Below, piece after piece: positions 1 through 14,300 of a DNA stretch of 64,000 bases (position 1 is the stretch's first letter; every line of letters begins with the position of its first letter). A model generated the notes under the pieces. The model worked only from the letters and a program-made list of their open reading frames with translations, did no database searches and was not told the origin of the DNA. Source of the DNA: Clavelina lepadiformis (taxonomy: Eukaryota > Chordata > Ascidiacea > Aplousobranchia > Clavelinidae); the NCBI RefSeq assembly GCF_947623445.1, contig NC_135244.1, positions 20,150,860 to 20,214,859 of the forward strand, in the 5' to 3' direction. A program made the translations under genes and the position numbers.

Positions 1-3000
1 AAATTGCTTTATTCTGTTGTTCTTTAATTATTATGATGAAGCATCACATACGAAAGTTCAGCGAATTATATCAGAAAACTGAGAACAACGGTCTTTGTAC
101 CTGCTTGTCTGGAAGCTTGAAAGCGCATTTTCAACGAAAGTTCCATGCCAAGTTGTGTTTTGCGGTTGGACGTATAATTATGATTGACGTCTTACCTTTA
201 CAGTTAAATAATCAACACGACTGCATCTTTGCGAACTCGAAAAACGTAAACAAATTGAGTGACTACGCGTTTGTAATACAGCAAAGATACTGAGAAACGT
301 TGCTTGGGCGGTAAGTCAGTGAGCGAAAGGTGTAAAATGCAATTTGAAGGAAAATGTCATTTTTTGATGCCATTTCATTTCTTTTTCCTAAAGTGAATTC
401 CATCGTCTGAAGTTGTTACGTTCCTAACAAAACCAACATATTGGAATTTTTCGTATCTTTGAACGCGATGAAATGACTTGCGAATGGCAATGTATTCGGC
501 GCACACTCACACAATGGGTTGGATTGTTATTTGTTACTTACCATTGAGTTGTTCTACTTATTGCTTGTCATTTAGTTGCCATTCACAATGGAATTTATTG
601 TTTGACTGGCCGTGGATAACCCTGATGCGATCTTCGAATGGCATTCTAGATGTTATTACAAGATTAGTTTTCTACTTGGTTGCAGCAGCTGTATTTAGAT
701 ATTTCCGCAAAAATTAAATGCACTTAGCCGTGTAATAAATTTGACGTCGCTTTCAGAAATACTTCCAGACGCTTCCAGTGTAAAAAACTTCAAATGCGTG
801 GGACAGCAAATAAGTCATCGCATTTCGTCAAGCACTTTTGTAAAACTGCAAAGAATCGCTTGAATTGTACAAACCGCACATTGCACGTCCATACTTTTAT
901 ACAAGCCTGGAGATCGATTCTATATCAATTATTCGGACATGTAGAGTTCAATGAACAAAGTTTGCAGCCCCCTGGGTAGACTGATGTGCCGGTGTCCTTG
1001 ACTACCGGTATTGTCAGCTTTCTTAACTCAGGCGTATGCAGTCACAAGTATTGCGATCCCAAACATCTTTGCGATGCTACCAAATGTTTATGAGACATTT
1101 TTGCCATATTACAATCTTGGTCTCGATTTACCGCCCGCTGAGCGTGTTTATGGATGCATGGTATGTCACGTGTATTGTGTATGGGCATCCTGCATGGATG
1201 CATAGCAGGGCTATAAGGAATATTCATTAACAAAGGGCTATAAATAGTATTGAAAGCCGAGCCCCTTGATTGGCACGTGTTCCTCTTCAAAAGCATCGTT
1301 CAAACATATCGTGGTGACACCGCATGTCAAAAAACAGTCTTGTCTCTTCCCAAAGCTGTCTACGGTTTCCAAACGCTATCCATTATTAAATAAAGCACCT
1401 AACGCATGTTTTTAGCATTGCATGCCACTGCTAGGCTAATGAGAGTAGAATATGATATCAGTATCAAATGCATCCCAATAGACGTAACCTATCGTGTTAC
1501 CAATTACCATCGTCTCACTTTGTCACATGACCTAATTGATTTCCAATACACAAAACTGAGATTTCCTGTACATTTTTCTGATTTCCAAGTTAGACTGTGT
1601 AATGAATTGCCAGCCAATGATTCACAACACTGAAACCTTTGCGTAGTCTAGGGACCCGTTCCAAGTTTTGGCTAAATTAGCGTAACTTATAACACGTAGG
1701 CTGCCGAAATATGTGCACTCACCGCGTACAATGAACCCTTTGTAGTTTGTTCGTCCTTAGTTATTTTGCCACTACACACGCCATGGGTGTCGCAGTGAGG
1801 GCAGTTTTTGTGTAAGTGTACCCAGACAAGGCTATGGCGATTAACGATAACGTTAAGTGCGCAACCACTGTTGTACATTGCGATTGTTTCATAACACACA
1901 GTTTTAGATAATCTGTCTTTTGCTATTGCAGTTGGTTTCTCGAAACCAAACATACTTTTGTGTATAAGATACGCATTATTAAAATCAACTTAATTTGCGA
2001 GTAAGACTGCCGCGCAATCAGACAGTTTCTATAAACAACCAACAATTCGCCCACACACACTTTAGATTTCAGCTCTAGTGAGTGATGACATAAATGTGAA
2101 TTTATTTGTTGCTTGCGACTTGCCGCGTCAACGGATTTGAAGCTGAACGTCTTCTCAGCGGCAGTGCATGACTCACACCTAATAACTTATTGAACTTATT
2201 TTTATCCCCAGATTACTAGAAAACGTTTCGCTTGTTACTCCATGTACAAGTCGGTGTTAGGAGTTTGAAGATGTCGAATCGAGGAATTACGTGTATTAAG
2301 TAACCGAAGATTTGACCGGTCAGGCGACAGATAATGGTCAATTGGTCATAGATGCGTAGATATTAAATTTTAATACATCGCGAGACTGGTACGGTGTTGA
2401 TAGCGTATTGCTAGGAAGCAGTCGCCCAGTTAGTTTTTTAACAATATTCTTTTCGTACAGTTCTCCGTTCGCTGTTGTTTTTGATAGTAGTTTGGTGATA
2501 GTGTTTTGCCATCAAATTGTCCGTAAACGTTTGTTGACAAGAGTGGTTTAAAACCAACATTGTTGTGCTGCCATATCCGTTTCCAGTTTGAATAGAGCTT
2601 ATTTATAGACGAATGTTTTTAATGGTGTCTTGTAGCCAGCGTAATATACCGGTGGTTGTTTTATCAGACCTTGAATAAAACAATGGAAACTTCCTGTCAT
2701 ACGCTGCTGTTGTATTTATTATAAAGCCTTAGAACGTGCCCATGGTTAATATGTGTTTAAACACTTTCAATACGTGAGCGCTATCAAAACTTTTCCGAAG
2801 AGTGATTTTTTGATTTGACGATGTACCGTATGTTATTTCCCATAAGTGGCCTTGTTTTATTTCGGTAGAGCTTTTCAGTTTCTTTTGACCCCAATTACGA
2901 GTAAAACGGTCATTTATCAATCATTTGTCATTGGATATGAACTTTGCCTGTTCCGCCGTCGAGGTCGCACAAACCCTACTGGGAAAAGTCGTAAATGAAA

Positions 3001-5319
3001 TTTCGTCACTTAAACTCACTTTAAATCACGAGCCATAGTGTAGCGCTGTTAATTGCAAAGTCCGATGTTGGCTAACTATGCAAGCGTTTGTTTTTATCAC
3101 CGGCGCGTCACTTTTTAATTAAAATATCGACCCAGGAAAAGTCGATTTTATAATTAACGACTTGCAACCCCAGCGTTTTGTAAAGCAACGCTGCACAGCA
3201 GAGCATATGGGATAAGAATGCAACTTAACCGTTAAAGGAATTTGCGTGTTGACTGTAAATAAAAAGCATGATGAGTCGATGACTAACCACGGTTAAGCTT
3301 ATTCTGACACCGTTGAATACTGGCACTTTGCCCGGTTAAGCGACCTGTTATGGGCAAACTAACATATGTGCATCGGCTTCTTCGCCTTCAGGACATTGTT
3401 GCGCTATTCCTGGCTTATCTTGTCGCTGTAACATGACGTCGTGATATGGCTACAACATCGTAAATCTATGGACGGAAGTGCGCGTTATGGCTTTCAGGAA
3501 ATGTTTTCCAAGATGCGCGTATCATCCCTCTAGGCTTAACCGTAAGACAATGAAATGGCTCTGTAATACGGAGTAGTTTTTAGGAAACTTTAATAAAAAC
3601 TCCGCCCATGTGTCGGGCTTACATTCCCAATTTTTTTACCCTACTTTCTCTGGCTTGGATCTGGGAAAGTAATTGCTCAAATGTAATTGAATATGGGGCA
3701 ATTTCCTTCACGCCAAATTGTGAAACCGTCCGAATGACAGCCGCACACACACACACACAAGTCTTGCTCAAACAACTCCGCCAAGCTACTGCAGTTAAAC
3801 AAGCAGTTGTCCTGACCAACAGACCATGTCCATCGCAGACTCAAGTGAATCTTCGGGCAAGATAGTATTACTTTTTACAACATCTGTAGATTGCTGTGTT
3901 AAGCTTGCCTTGGCCAAATTTTAGGTTCAGGAATTACCATACATAACAAACCTATAGCTTAAGTTTAATCTTGAAAGCAACCAGCACAAGGGGCGCGGAG
4001 TATATTTACCGGCCACGCGCATGAGTATTTAATCAGAGGTCGTAAAAAGCGCATGAACTGATTTACCGCTGCGTATAATATTGTTTTGAACTTTGCGTCA
4101 GTGCGACAAAATAGATTTTATTGTCAGCAAGCCTCGATCGATAGGCCTTGTGTGAACAGACATGTTGGAGACAGCTATCGATTTTTTCCTCGTCACATCC
4201 GTCGTTTTTAGCGGGAGTTTTATTCTTGAGTCCCGTGAGAAGGAATCTGGCTGCGTATTAGCCTGATAACATCGCAACCTTTTACAATACCTTGAGATGT
4301 TGCATTCCTTTAAGCCAGATAAGTAATAAGTTAATAACAATAGCCTATGTCCTATGGTATGGCAGGATGTATAGGAATACGCCTACGTCAAGTTTTCTAA
4401 CGGTTTAATTTCTCATAGGACTACCTTTGTGAATTGAGCGCTTATAAGTGACTGATCATATTATATTTCGAGTTTTATTTTGTATGACTTGGCAAGCGTA
4501 GAAGCATTTTAGGAAATTTGAAACGAACCGAAAATTGTGAAAGCTATACCAGTGGACCTTGCATAATGCATTGAGTGCAGCCGTGGGTTCGTTATTAAAT
4601 ATTGATTGTCGCTGGCTGCAGTTTGTACAAAAATCTGCAGTAAGACCAGACGCTCGCCGACTTTATTTGGTCTTTACACGAATAGCCGGTACTCACCTGA
4701 AATAAAGCAGGGTAAAAAATTAGTGGTTTACAGTGGCATGCACTTAACCGCCAGCAACAAACTATCCACTGCAAGGCTGTTGTTTTAAACGTTGTTTCGG
4801 GTTGGGTGAAACCCAATATGTGTCAAGGCTTAGGAATGCCATTGGCAGCGGAGAAAAAGTCAGGGAAAAAGCGGCGATTTCCCTGAGAATTTCAACCCTG
4901 CCATTTGATATCATGAGCACTTCGACCGTATCAATGGCAAATGGGCAGTCGGTTTTTAAAAAATACCGAATAAATTGTTGGACTTGATGACGCTTCTGTT
5001 AATATCTACACTGCATTGCAGAGATTATTTGTAACCAGGATAGAGAATCGTTTTGCCTCAAACACGTTCAACGGCAAAAGGTGCGAATGCAACTTCTACA
5101 CATTCAGTTTGTGTTAGCTTTGGCGTTTGCAACCTGCCGCTAAATTGCTTGATTTTATTTATCTTAGGACCAGGATAATAATGAAATAGACGCCTGATGT
5201 GTACTAATGTATAGAACAGCAAATATTAGCCGAATCATGCCAACCTGGCGGATCTAGAAAGAAACGTTTGGGCCGCAACAAACCGCAATTGAAATGATGA
5301 GATAAAGCAAGATAAAAGC
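1..5319. other. Upstream region without recognisable gene
   Basis: About 5.3 kb before the CASKIN start codon. I read both strands and found only short ORFs (under 90 codons) with no recognisable domain and no convincing chain of splice sites. A short CA run lies near 3745-3760. The region probably contains the CASKIN promoter and any 5' untranslated exons, but I cannot place them. Confidence 0.5.
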
Positions 5320-8300
5320 ATGGGAAAGGGAGAGGAACACTTACTGGAAGCCGTTAAGTCCCAGGATATCCCAACAGTGCAAAGGCTTATCCAAAAAGGG
5401 AAAGGAAAGCTGTTGGGATCATCGAAAAAAGTCAACATAAATCACCAGGTATAATATATGGAATTTTTGCCCAATGTTTTCTCTATGCTGTTTTTTGTCG
5501 ATGTGAATAATTTGTATTTCATATAAATTATCTACTTGTACCAAAATTATTTTCTGCTGTTTTTATTTGTAATTCTGACGGATTTATTGTCAAAAATTAT
5601 CATCTAGTATGATTTTTTTGCAGGACAGCGAAGGCTTCAGTGCGCTTCATCAGAGTGCAGTGTCTGGCAACACCAGGATAGCATGTCTGCTGATCGATGC
5701 AAATGCTTCGGTGGACATACAAGACAAGAAAGGCATGAGACCCATCCATTACTGCGCGTGGAAGGTGGGTTGATGACATGCTTCACTGAGCTAATATTAT
5801 GACATCAGCCGCCTAACACGCCCTTAATCCCAACAATCTCGCCACTGCTTTTATAATGTTATCGAACTAAACCAACAAACGTGCTTTGGGACTCGGTGAA
5901 CGTTTTTTTGGCATTTTATCACTGAAGAATTAATTTGTAGTCTTTCGTTTGTTGTCTGTTAGGCTGCTGAGCCTATTGCACCAAGTTTACACCACACAGA
6001 TATTCTTTACCAAAAATGGCTTAAAAACTTATAATAGTTATCAAAGTTAATTTGGTATAAACATATGAGAATATGTTTATTTGGAATATCGTTAAACTTT
6101 TGATAAATGATGTCACTTTGTCTTGTTAAGATGGCAAGACCTTTGTCCCCATAGCATATTACTATTTGTAGTGCAAGATAGCCTTTCTTTGACATAGATA
6201 AATGATAGAGATATATTTGTTTAACAGTGTAATCAGCCATTGTAGTGACATGTCACTTCATGTAGTCTGTTGCGGCTTTGTGGTCTAAACTCAGGTTTAT
6301 CTACCTGAGCTCACAAAAAGCCCAAAGGGTATTTGTGATTTGTTCTGCTTATCGACAATCTCATCTTCAAACATAAAAGGTTACTTGTAAGACAACATTT
6401 TTAATATGTACAACCACGCACAGCTGAATAGATTAAATGTATGAACAGCTCACCTGTTTTTGATATGTCAGAGCACATCAACATGTGTATTGACACCGTT
6501 ACAAACACCACTATATTAGTATCCATATATACTTCAGATTTAAATACGCATAGTTTGTTCGAGACATGTATTTTTGCAAGGGTCGGTCTCATTTTGTAAC
6601 AAGACAAAATCATTTTCTTTTTGCATAAAATATGCACCAGTTGTGTTAATGAACGTTTTCATTTGAGTAAATATTATAATTGTTTCCATCCAATTAGATT
6701 TATTGCAAATTTTGTTTGTGCTTGTTAATGTAATCAGTTTTTTCTATTGTCAGGGTAAAGTGGAGTTAGTAGCCGCCCTACTTGAATCAGGTTCCAAATG
6801 CAATGCCCAAGCGCTGAACGGCCTCAGTCCATTGCATCTTGCGGCGCAGTACGGACATTTTCCGGTTTGTAAAATTCTACTTCAGTATGGAGGAGATCCA
6901 TCCCTGAGATCTAGTGATGGGACCACACCTCTGGATCTTGCCTGCGAGTTCGGGAGGAGTGAGGTAATCAAAACAGCTTCTGATGCCTTTAACTTGTACA
7001 TATCATGCTTGAAAAAACAATTTGTTGACCCTCTTACTTGATTTAAGGTCACGTTTGGTTACAAAGGTAAAGCAATTCCACTCGAGTTTGTTGGTTTATG
7101 TCATTTAAGATCATTTTTGTGTTTGTTGTAAAAACATACTCTTAAATGTTTCACCAAATATCGGGTAAAAGATGTGTCAAAACATGTAACATGACCCCAT
7201 CACGTCAATGAAAACCACTTCGGTTTGTTCGGTCTAAAGTACTTCTTCGTATGAATGACACTTTTGTCCATACTAGTGTAAACTCATAATATATATTTAT
7301 AAAGAGAGGTTTAATAATCCTTTGGTTTTGAAAACACATTGCATTGTTTTGGCGTTGTTTGGATGTATCTGCATGCTACTTAGAGAAGGGTTGAATATAT
7401 ACATAAAATGGTTCTTTATTCAGGCGTATTATTTAGACTAATCATTATTCTCCTGAAATCACAAACATGTTGGGCAATTTACATTATTTTGTATTTACTT
7501 AAGACTACACAGTGCCTTGAAATTACAATAACCACCTTGCCTGTGGTCTTTATTTTTTTATACTTGTGTGTGACATTTACCCTCCTTTCCTAACGTTAGG
7601 TTGTCGAGTTGTTTGTTTCGAGCAATGCAAGTGTATCACTTCTTGATCATTATCGTCTGCAAAATTCGGACAGTGACTACCTTGCTACAAGCAGTCCACT
7701 TCATTTGGCCGCTAGGAATGGCCACACCAGAGTTATAAAATCACTCTTGCAAGCCGGACTTGACATTAACTGGAAAACCTCCACGGGAACGTGCTTGCAT
7801 GAAGCTGTGGCAAATGAAAGAGCAGAGGTAACGTGGACAAATCTGTCAAATTTAGGAATAGTTGCGGTTTTTGTTTGTGGTTTCTGTACATAACATTTTA
7901 TGCTAGATTTTTTGTGGTCAGACGCTTTATTTTTGTTGAAATAACACTTTCGTCGCAACTGATATGTCTCGTAAGTCATAATGCAAATAGCCTTACTCAA
8001 ACACACTAAACCGCATTGTAAATAAATAAATCAATCAGTATCAGTAAATCACCTGCATCAAAGATACATAGTTATTTTAGTATATAACAAATATCACACT
8101 CACATAGTGTTGCAAAACTTTTTGTCGTCTTTAGTTTGATTTTTTCTGTTAACATGTGTTGATAATGTCACTAGTACACCATTGATTAATTATTTTCTTA
8201 ATCAAAATACATCAGATCGTACAACTGCTCATCGACTGCGGGATTGACACAACTCGCAGAAGTGGGCTGGGACAAACTGCTTTGGAATTAGCAAAGAAAA

Positions 8301-11300
8301 TATCCAAGACACCAACCGTTATGGACATAATAAGAAAGCTTTCCGAAGCACAGCCTACTTTTCTTCAGGTGAGAGAGATAGATCTTGTTAATGTTAACTT
8401 GTTAATGTTAATTAATCAGTTACTTGTGTGCATTTCAGTTTTAAGAGAACCCAAGTGAAATTTGTCTGGCATTGCTTAAAGTTCACTTACACAGAGTGCG
8501 CAACCCTGTGTTGTTTTAACGATTTTACACATCATTACAGGTGGTAGCAATCACAGACTTCAAGAACATCTATGACAAAACCAGCCTAGCATTTACGAAG
8601 GGCACATTCATCAATGTAATCGAGCAAAATTCTAACGGAATATGGAAGGGCGAAATCAACGGTGCTGCTGATAGTCGTACCAGTGTTGGTTATTTTCCTG
8701 CCTCATATGTCCAAACATGCCATCATCACAATCACAACAACAGCATGGCCGGTGGGTACATGTGGAACCGAATTGCGTCATTTTAGATGTTTATCTGCTG
8801 CTTGTTCTGTTTGTGTTCTTTGATGTGTTGGAGGTTCAAGGTCTTTAGCGCTAAACTAAACCTGTAGGCGATGTGAAGGGACGTTAATATGGTGCATGTT
8901 ATTAGCTTTATCAGCAAATTGGCATTACTTCCTTTTAAAAAATTATGTAGAAAAAATAAAGAAACACTTCACAAACCCAACAACAAAATACAAACACGTG
9001 GTCATATAGAAAAAATTCAAGTCTCACTTGTTCATGTTCCATCAGGATCTGATGACAGCGGGATCCATCCCCACGACGATGAAGTTCCTCACTGGCATCC
9101 ATCCTCCAACTTCCCATCCTCCCCACATTATCATCATCAGCAATGGTCTCACTCATCGCCTTCGAAACCTCTCCACGTTGCACCAAAGTACATCAACGTG
9201 GACCCTAGGAGCAACCCGTCCCATCATTTGATAAACAAGGTGGAATCTGCTTTAATGCTTGTCTGGGTTTTGTCGGTTTGTAATCGAGCTTAAATTGTTT
9301 AAATGCACAGTGAGAAAGGGATTTATTTCTTTGTTTTTTTATTATTTTATGCTCACTTAATTTCTGCGGTTACCCAGGGATTATTAACTTAAGATAATGT
9401 TAGAAACAAGTTTCCCTCAAATTTTGCACCCGTTTTGTACGCAAGTTATTTTCTTCTACTCAGGTGCAATTGGTCAACCCTAACGTCAACAATCCAAGCT
9501 ACGATGATGTCATATGCAGCCAGCCAATGTCCAAGCCCCCAGCTGTCACCCCGGATGCCCCAATTACGGTTTCACGGGCATCCCAGGAGATGGTTCGGCC
9601 CCACATTGCAAACCCTGGGTATAACATGACCTGTAATGCCGTGTTTTCTATAACCAAAAACTGACGATGTACCAATCTCAAAATATCTATTGCATTTACT
9701 TTCGTATAGTTCTGGTAAATCAACGTTTATTACGGAACATTACTGTATCTACGAATTGGCTGAGTTTTAAAAGGCCTTAAAAGAGGTTGCAAAACTATAT
9801 TTATAAACTTTGCGATATAACTGCAAATACCTTGATTGGCAATGACGTCAGAAAATCAATAATTTCTTAGTACAGTACAGCCTTGTAATAAAATATGATA
9901 ACGAGAATAGCGTTAAGATCGAATGATGACGGTACCTAGCTACATAATAAGTATGATTTGTATATGTCATTTTATTCACTGCGGCCTTTGTAATTGCTAT
10001 CGTCCTTCCAGATATGAGGATGTGCTTCTTGGAAAATCGTCACTGTCTAGTCCGTCCAGCACAGCCTCATCGTACGGGTCAGCTCGGAGTCATCCACCGC
10101 ATTTCGTCGACTCTTCAAAGATTGTGCAGCAGCATAGAAAAGTGATTGGTGGGTGCCTACCACGTGACATTGATAATACTCATCAACGCACGACTTCCTG
10201 ATATTATTTGTTAGAATAACTGTGTTTGGTGTCTCTTCGCGTAATTGCACCGTCTGTTTTATGTATTGCGTAGGAAATCATCATTTATCTATGAGGATCT
10301 TTAAGATTGGAGCCTCTGGTAACTACCACTTTTGAAAACCTTCTTAGCATAGTATAGCATAGTATAGTATAGCTGATATAGCATAGTCCTAAGTAAATCA
10401 AGTTGAGACATTTTATGGTTTCTCACAGAGTTTCTTACCTTTTGAAAGCATAAATTTATTATACAATGATAGCTTACTCAGAAAGGACTGCGGCTGTTTT
10501 TAGGTAAGATAATAAGAAAAATGAATTAGTTGCAAATTTTTGCTTTAAACCTCGTAGTTATATGCAAGATTACATGCAGTTAAAATCAGCACAATAGAAA
10601 GACAAGTATAGCAGTTTCAAATCAAAAAGTTTAGGATTAAAGACATTTAGTTTTTGGAAAGGAATTTTCCAATAGCAAAGTAAGTGCATGCTGTTAGCAT
10701 TATAGACAAATGATGTACTTCTCAGTAAGAGCTTTCAGGGCCCGACATACAAACAATGACTGTCATAAGCATATTTACGTATCTACACACGCTTTAAATG
10801 CCATTGTTTCTGTCATTCTGACAACCAAACGCGCAATGATTAATGGTGCAATTATGATCATTTGCAAAAATTATGCAATTTGCTGAAAACAGGACGTTGT
10901 AGCCTGTGAGACTTTTCGTCATTTTTGTTAAGTACCGTGCAGTGACTTATTAATCGTGTCAGAGTCAGGTGATTAATTGCTGCAATATCCTCTTTTGTTA
11001 TCGGCTGGCTTATCAGAGGTAGTCAGAATTTCTGAGCGTCAGTGTTACATGACAGTGTATCTGTGTTAAACTATCTCCTGTACAAAGCTTTACAGACTGA
11101 TTACGATAGTGATCTAGGTTTGAGTTAGTTGAAAATGCCGCGGTGGTTGAGACAAGGTACAAGATTTTATGTTGTTTTTTGGGGTTAATATGACCGTTTG
11201 ACAACATACCATTGCTAAATCAAATTTTGCTAATTTCTCCAAAGACACAGAGTAGTTTACACTTAAAATGTACAGATTTGCATCAGTTCAACAAGCTATA

Positions 11301-14300
11301 TATCTACGTAGCTTCTTTATAAATAGGTTTCATTTTCTTTTATCAGCTTCAACATCAGGAAGTGTTAAAAGTAACAACAGTGTGGATTCCTTGGAACCAA
11401 AGCAGGTGCTGTGACGTCATGTGTATAACGAATTGAACCAGCCAAAACCATAACCTCTGTAGAAGCTAGCAAAGTGTTAACTCCCGCTAATGGCTTTGTC
11501 ACTATAGTGTCATAATTACTGTTTGCGTAGTTACTGTTTACAGTTGCATTTTTTTGCCGTTAGCATTAACACGGTGCCATGTTTGCAGTCATTGATGTCT
11601 GCGTCCGACGAACAAGTATACCGCTGGCTGCATTCATTTGGAATGGAACAGTACACGCATAACTTCATCCATAACGGTTACGATCTCGCCACATTAGCCC
11701 GAAGCAATTCCACCGATCTCGGCGCAATTGGCATTTCTAAACCCCCTCATCGTAAGAAGCTAACGGCTCAAATTAGCGTTCTGAAGACGGAGTCGCCCCC
11801 AAGCCGGGCAGTCGAAAATATTCCGAGATCAGTGGCTGAGTGGCTTGCCGAGGCTGGGCTCCCGGAGTATATTGGCGTGTTTGAAGCAAGTAGAGTGAAT
11901 AGCATCCAGAAATTGATGGAAACCACGTGGGAAGATCTGCAGGTGAGGACTGTGTTGGTAAAACAAGACGCAGTGCAATTTCCATTCTACTTGTTGCGAA
12001 GTATTTCAAATATATTATTTTATTTGTTCAGTCGATTTTTTTATATAGTTTTGTTGAAAGCAACAATTACGTCACGATTTATTGCGAGGAAAAAAATCAG
12101 ACTTTTTGGACATTGCTTTTTACTTATTTAAAATTGTACAATACGTCGCAAATTTATGACCCTAAGAAACTCCACATCGCTTGTAGTGTTACCATAAATC
12201 AGCCTAACATCAATATGGTGTGCTGGAACATTGAAAAATTAATTAGAACTTATTCTTAAGCATTTTCGTCTAATTATTTCGGCCGCTAGAATATACGCAC
12301 GCATATACGGACAAACCTAAATTTATTCTTGTCTAAGAATGTCGTAACCGAACAGGATAATCGATTTCATTCGACTCACACTGAAGTAATCGATTCTTTT
12401 ATGTGAAATCTAGTAACGCACGAACATCGGCGCTGAGATTTCCGTATTTTACGGAAGTTATCTATCTGCATATGACCGCTCTCATTTTACCAATGAAGTT
12501 AAGAAAAAAGAAAAAAGTGTCACTGTTTCACCGGAAAAAATCTTACGGTCGAAGCCATTTTTCACACTTTCCTGTTAAACTAACCGAAATCTAACCTCAA
12601 ATACAACCCTGACTCGTTCAAGTCGACCTTTCGCTATACCCGCTATACTTTACCAGTTCTTTTAAGCCAAACGCAGCAGGCTAACAGCTAATCTTAACAT
12701 ACAAGCATGACCTACTTACGGTGAAACAGTCTGATTACAAAGAAAAAGTATACAACGATTCGTGTTTCACTCGCCTGTACGTCGGACCATCGTGTATATC
12801 AAAATTCAAAAATGGGCGCGAAAACTTGCTTAATGTGTTTTCCAGTCCATATTCCAATTATTTTGTGTACAGTAAACTCGGTTTCTCGTTTCCTAAACAT
12901 GTGGTGCTTTGAGTTGATTGCACAAAACGATATTTGACTGCCTGTGTTTTCATTTAATGAAGGCTCTATTTCACCATTTCAATCACTATTTCACCGGGTA
13001 TAAATCGCACGTTCGAAGTTTTTTTTTATGGTTTCTTGTTAACTTGTTTTAAATGTTATAACACAGTGACCTGGACCTAATCAAAATCTACCTTCTAATC
13101 TGAATCTATTCTCCAAACGAGCTGCCTATCTTTAACAAAAGACTGCGTGACCTACATAGGACAAAAGACTGCGTGACCTACCTTTCTGTAATATATCACT
13201 CCATATACATATAAGCGTCTTCAAGTATTTATCGATGTTTAAGTTAAAAAGAAAATTGAACGAAGCAAATTTTTAACCCATTCACAGTTAAATCACGAAA
13301 GTTTAACAATCGCCAGATCAACTGAGAATCCATTGCATGTCGAGCATTATTTGTGAACCCAAGATTTTTAGAGATGCGCTTGACAACTTTTTGCATTCAT
13401 TCACAGTAGTGAGTTTAAGTGGTGTAGAAGTATGTAGGAGGTTAACCTACAATAAGAATTTATTGTTTTTGTGTTAATGTGTCTGCTTGTACGCTGCATA
13501 CCAAGCAACAGCCAGGAAGTAGACGTTTGATCGATTCTTACATGTACTCATAACTGACATCCCTATTCACGCTATTATTGTTTTGACGTTACAAGAACTA
13601 GTACTAAATGCACTAACGCTCGTATTTGTGAATGACCAGGTCTGTTCCCCACTTGATGGTAAGATTTTTGGTCGATTACTATTGCTGTCTTTATTTAGGA
13701 AATGAGGATTGAAAAACTTGGGCATCAAAAGAAACTCTTATTAGGAATCACCGAGCTTAACCAAACCTACCAGCTCTACACCGACAGAAGTGGCTACAAA
13801 CAGCAGAGAAGTAAAGAGCAAAGCACCAGCATACCACACCATCAAGGCTTGAGAGTGCTACCAACTGAAGGTTTTCAGCAACCTTTGTTGAAAAAACCTC
13901 AAGTGCAGACCAAGCCGAAAAAGGCTTTCGCTTCTTTCAAGGAATCACCAGGTCTCAGCTTAGAACTACAGCAAGCTTTAAACAAAAGGCAACAGATTAT
14001 CGACAAAAATGAAGAAGTGCATGTTCAAAAAGCACCAGAAGCTAAACCCCCACACAATTCGAGTACGATTCACCCTGCTGTTGTTGAAAATGCTCGTTTG
14101 AGGCCCAATGTGGCACCGATAAACATTCTTCCTCACCACAACGCCTCACAGCCCGTACCTTCACCCCAGCATATTGCCGCGAATCAACAATTTTTAGCTG
14201 AAATACAAGCTCAGGTAATATATTTCCGCAACTGCTCTAGTTGGTTATCTTATAATGTCCTTCATGAAATCACACTTGATCGAAAATAGACTTCTATTGA

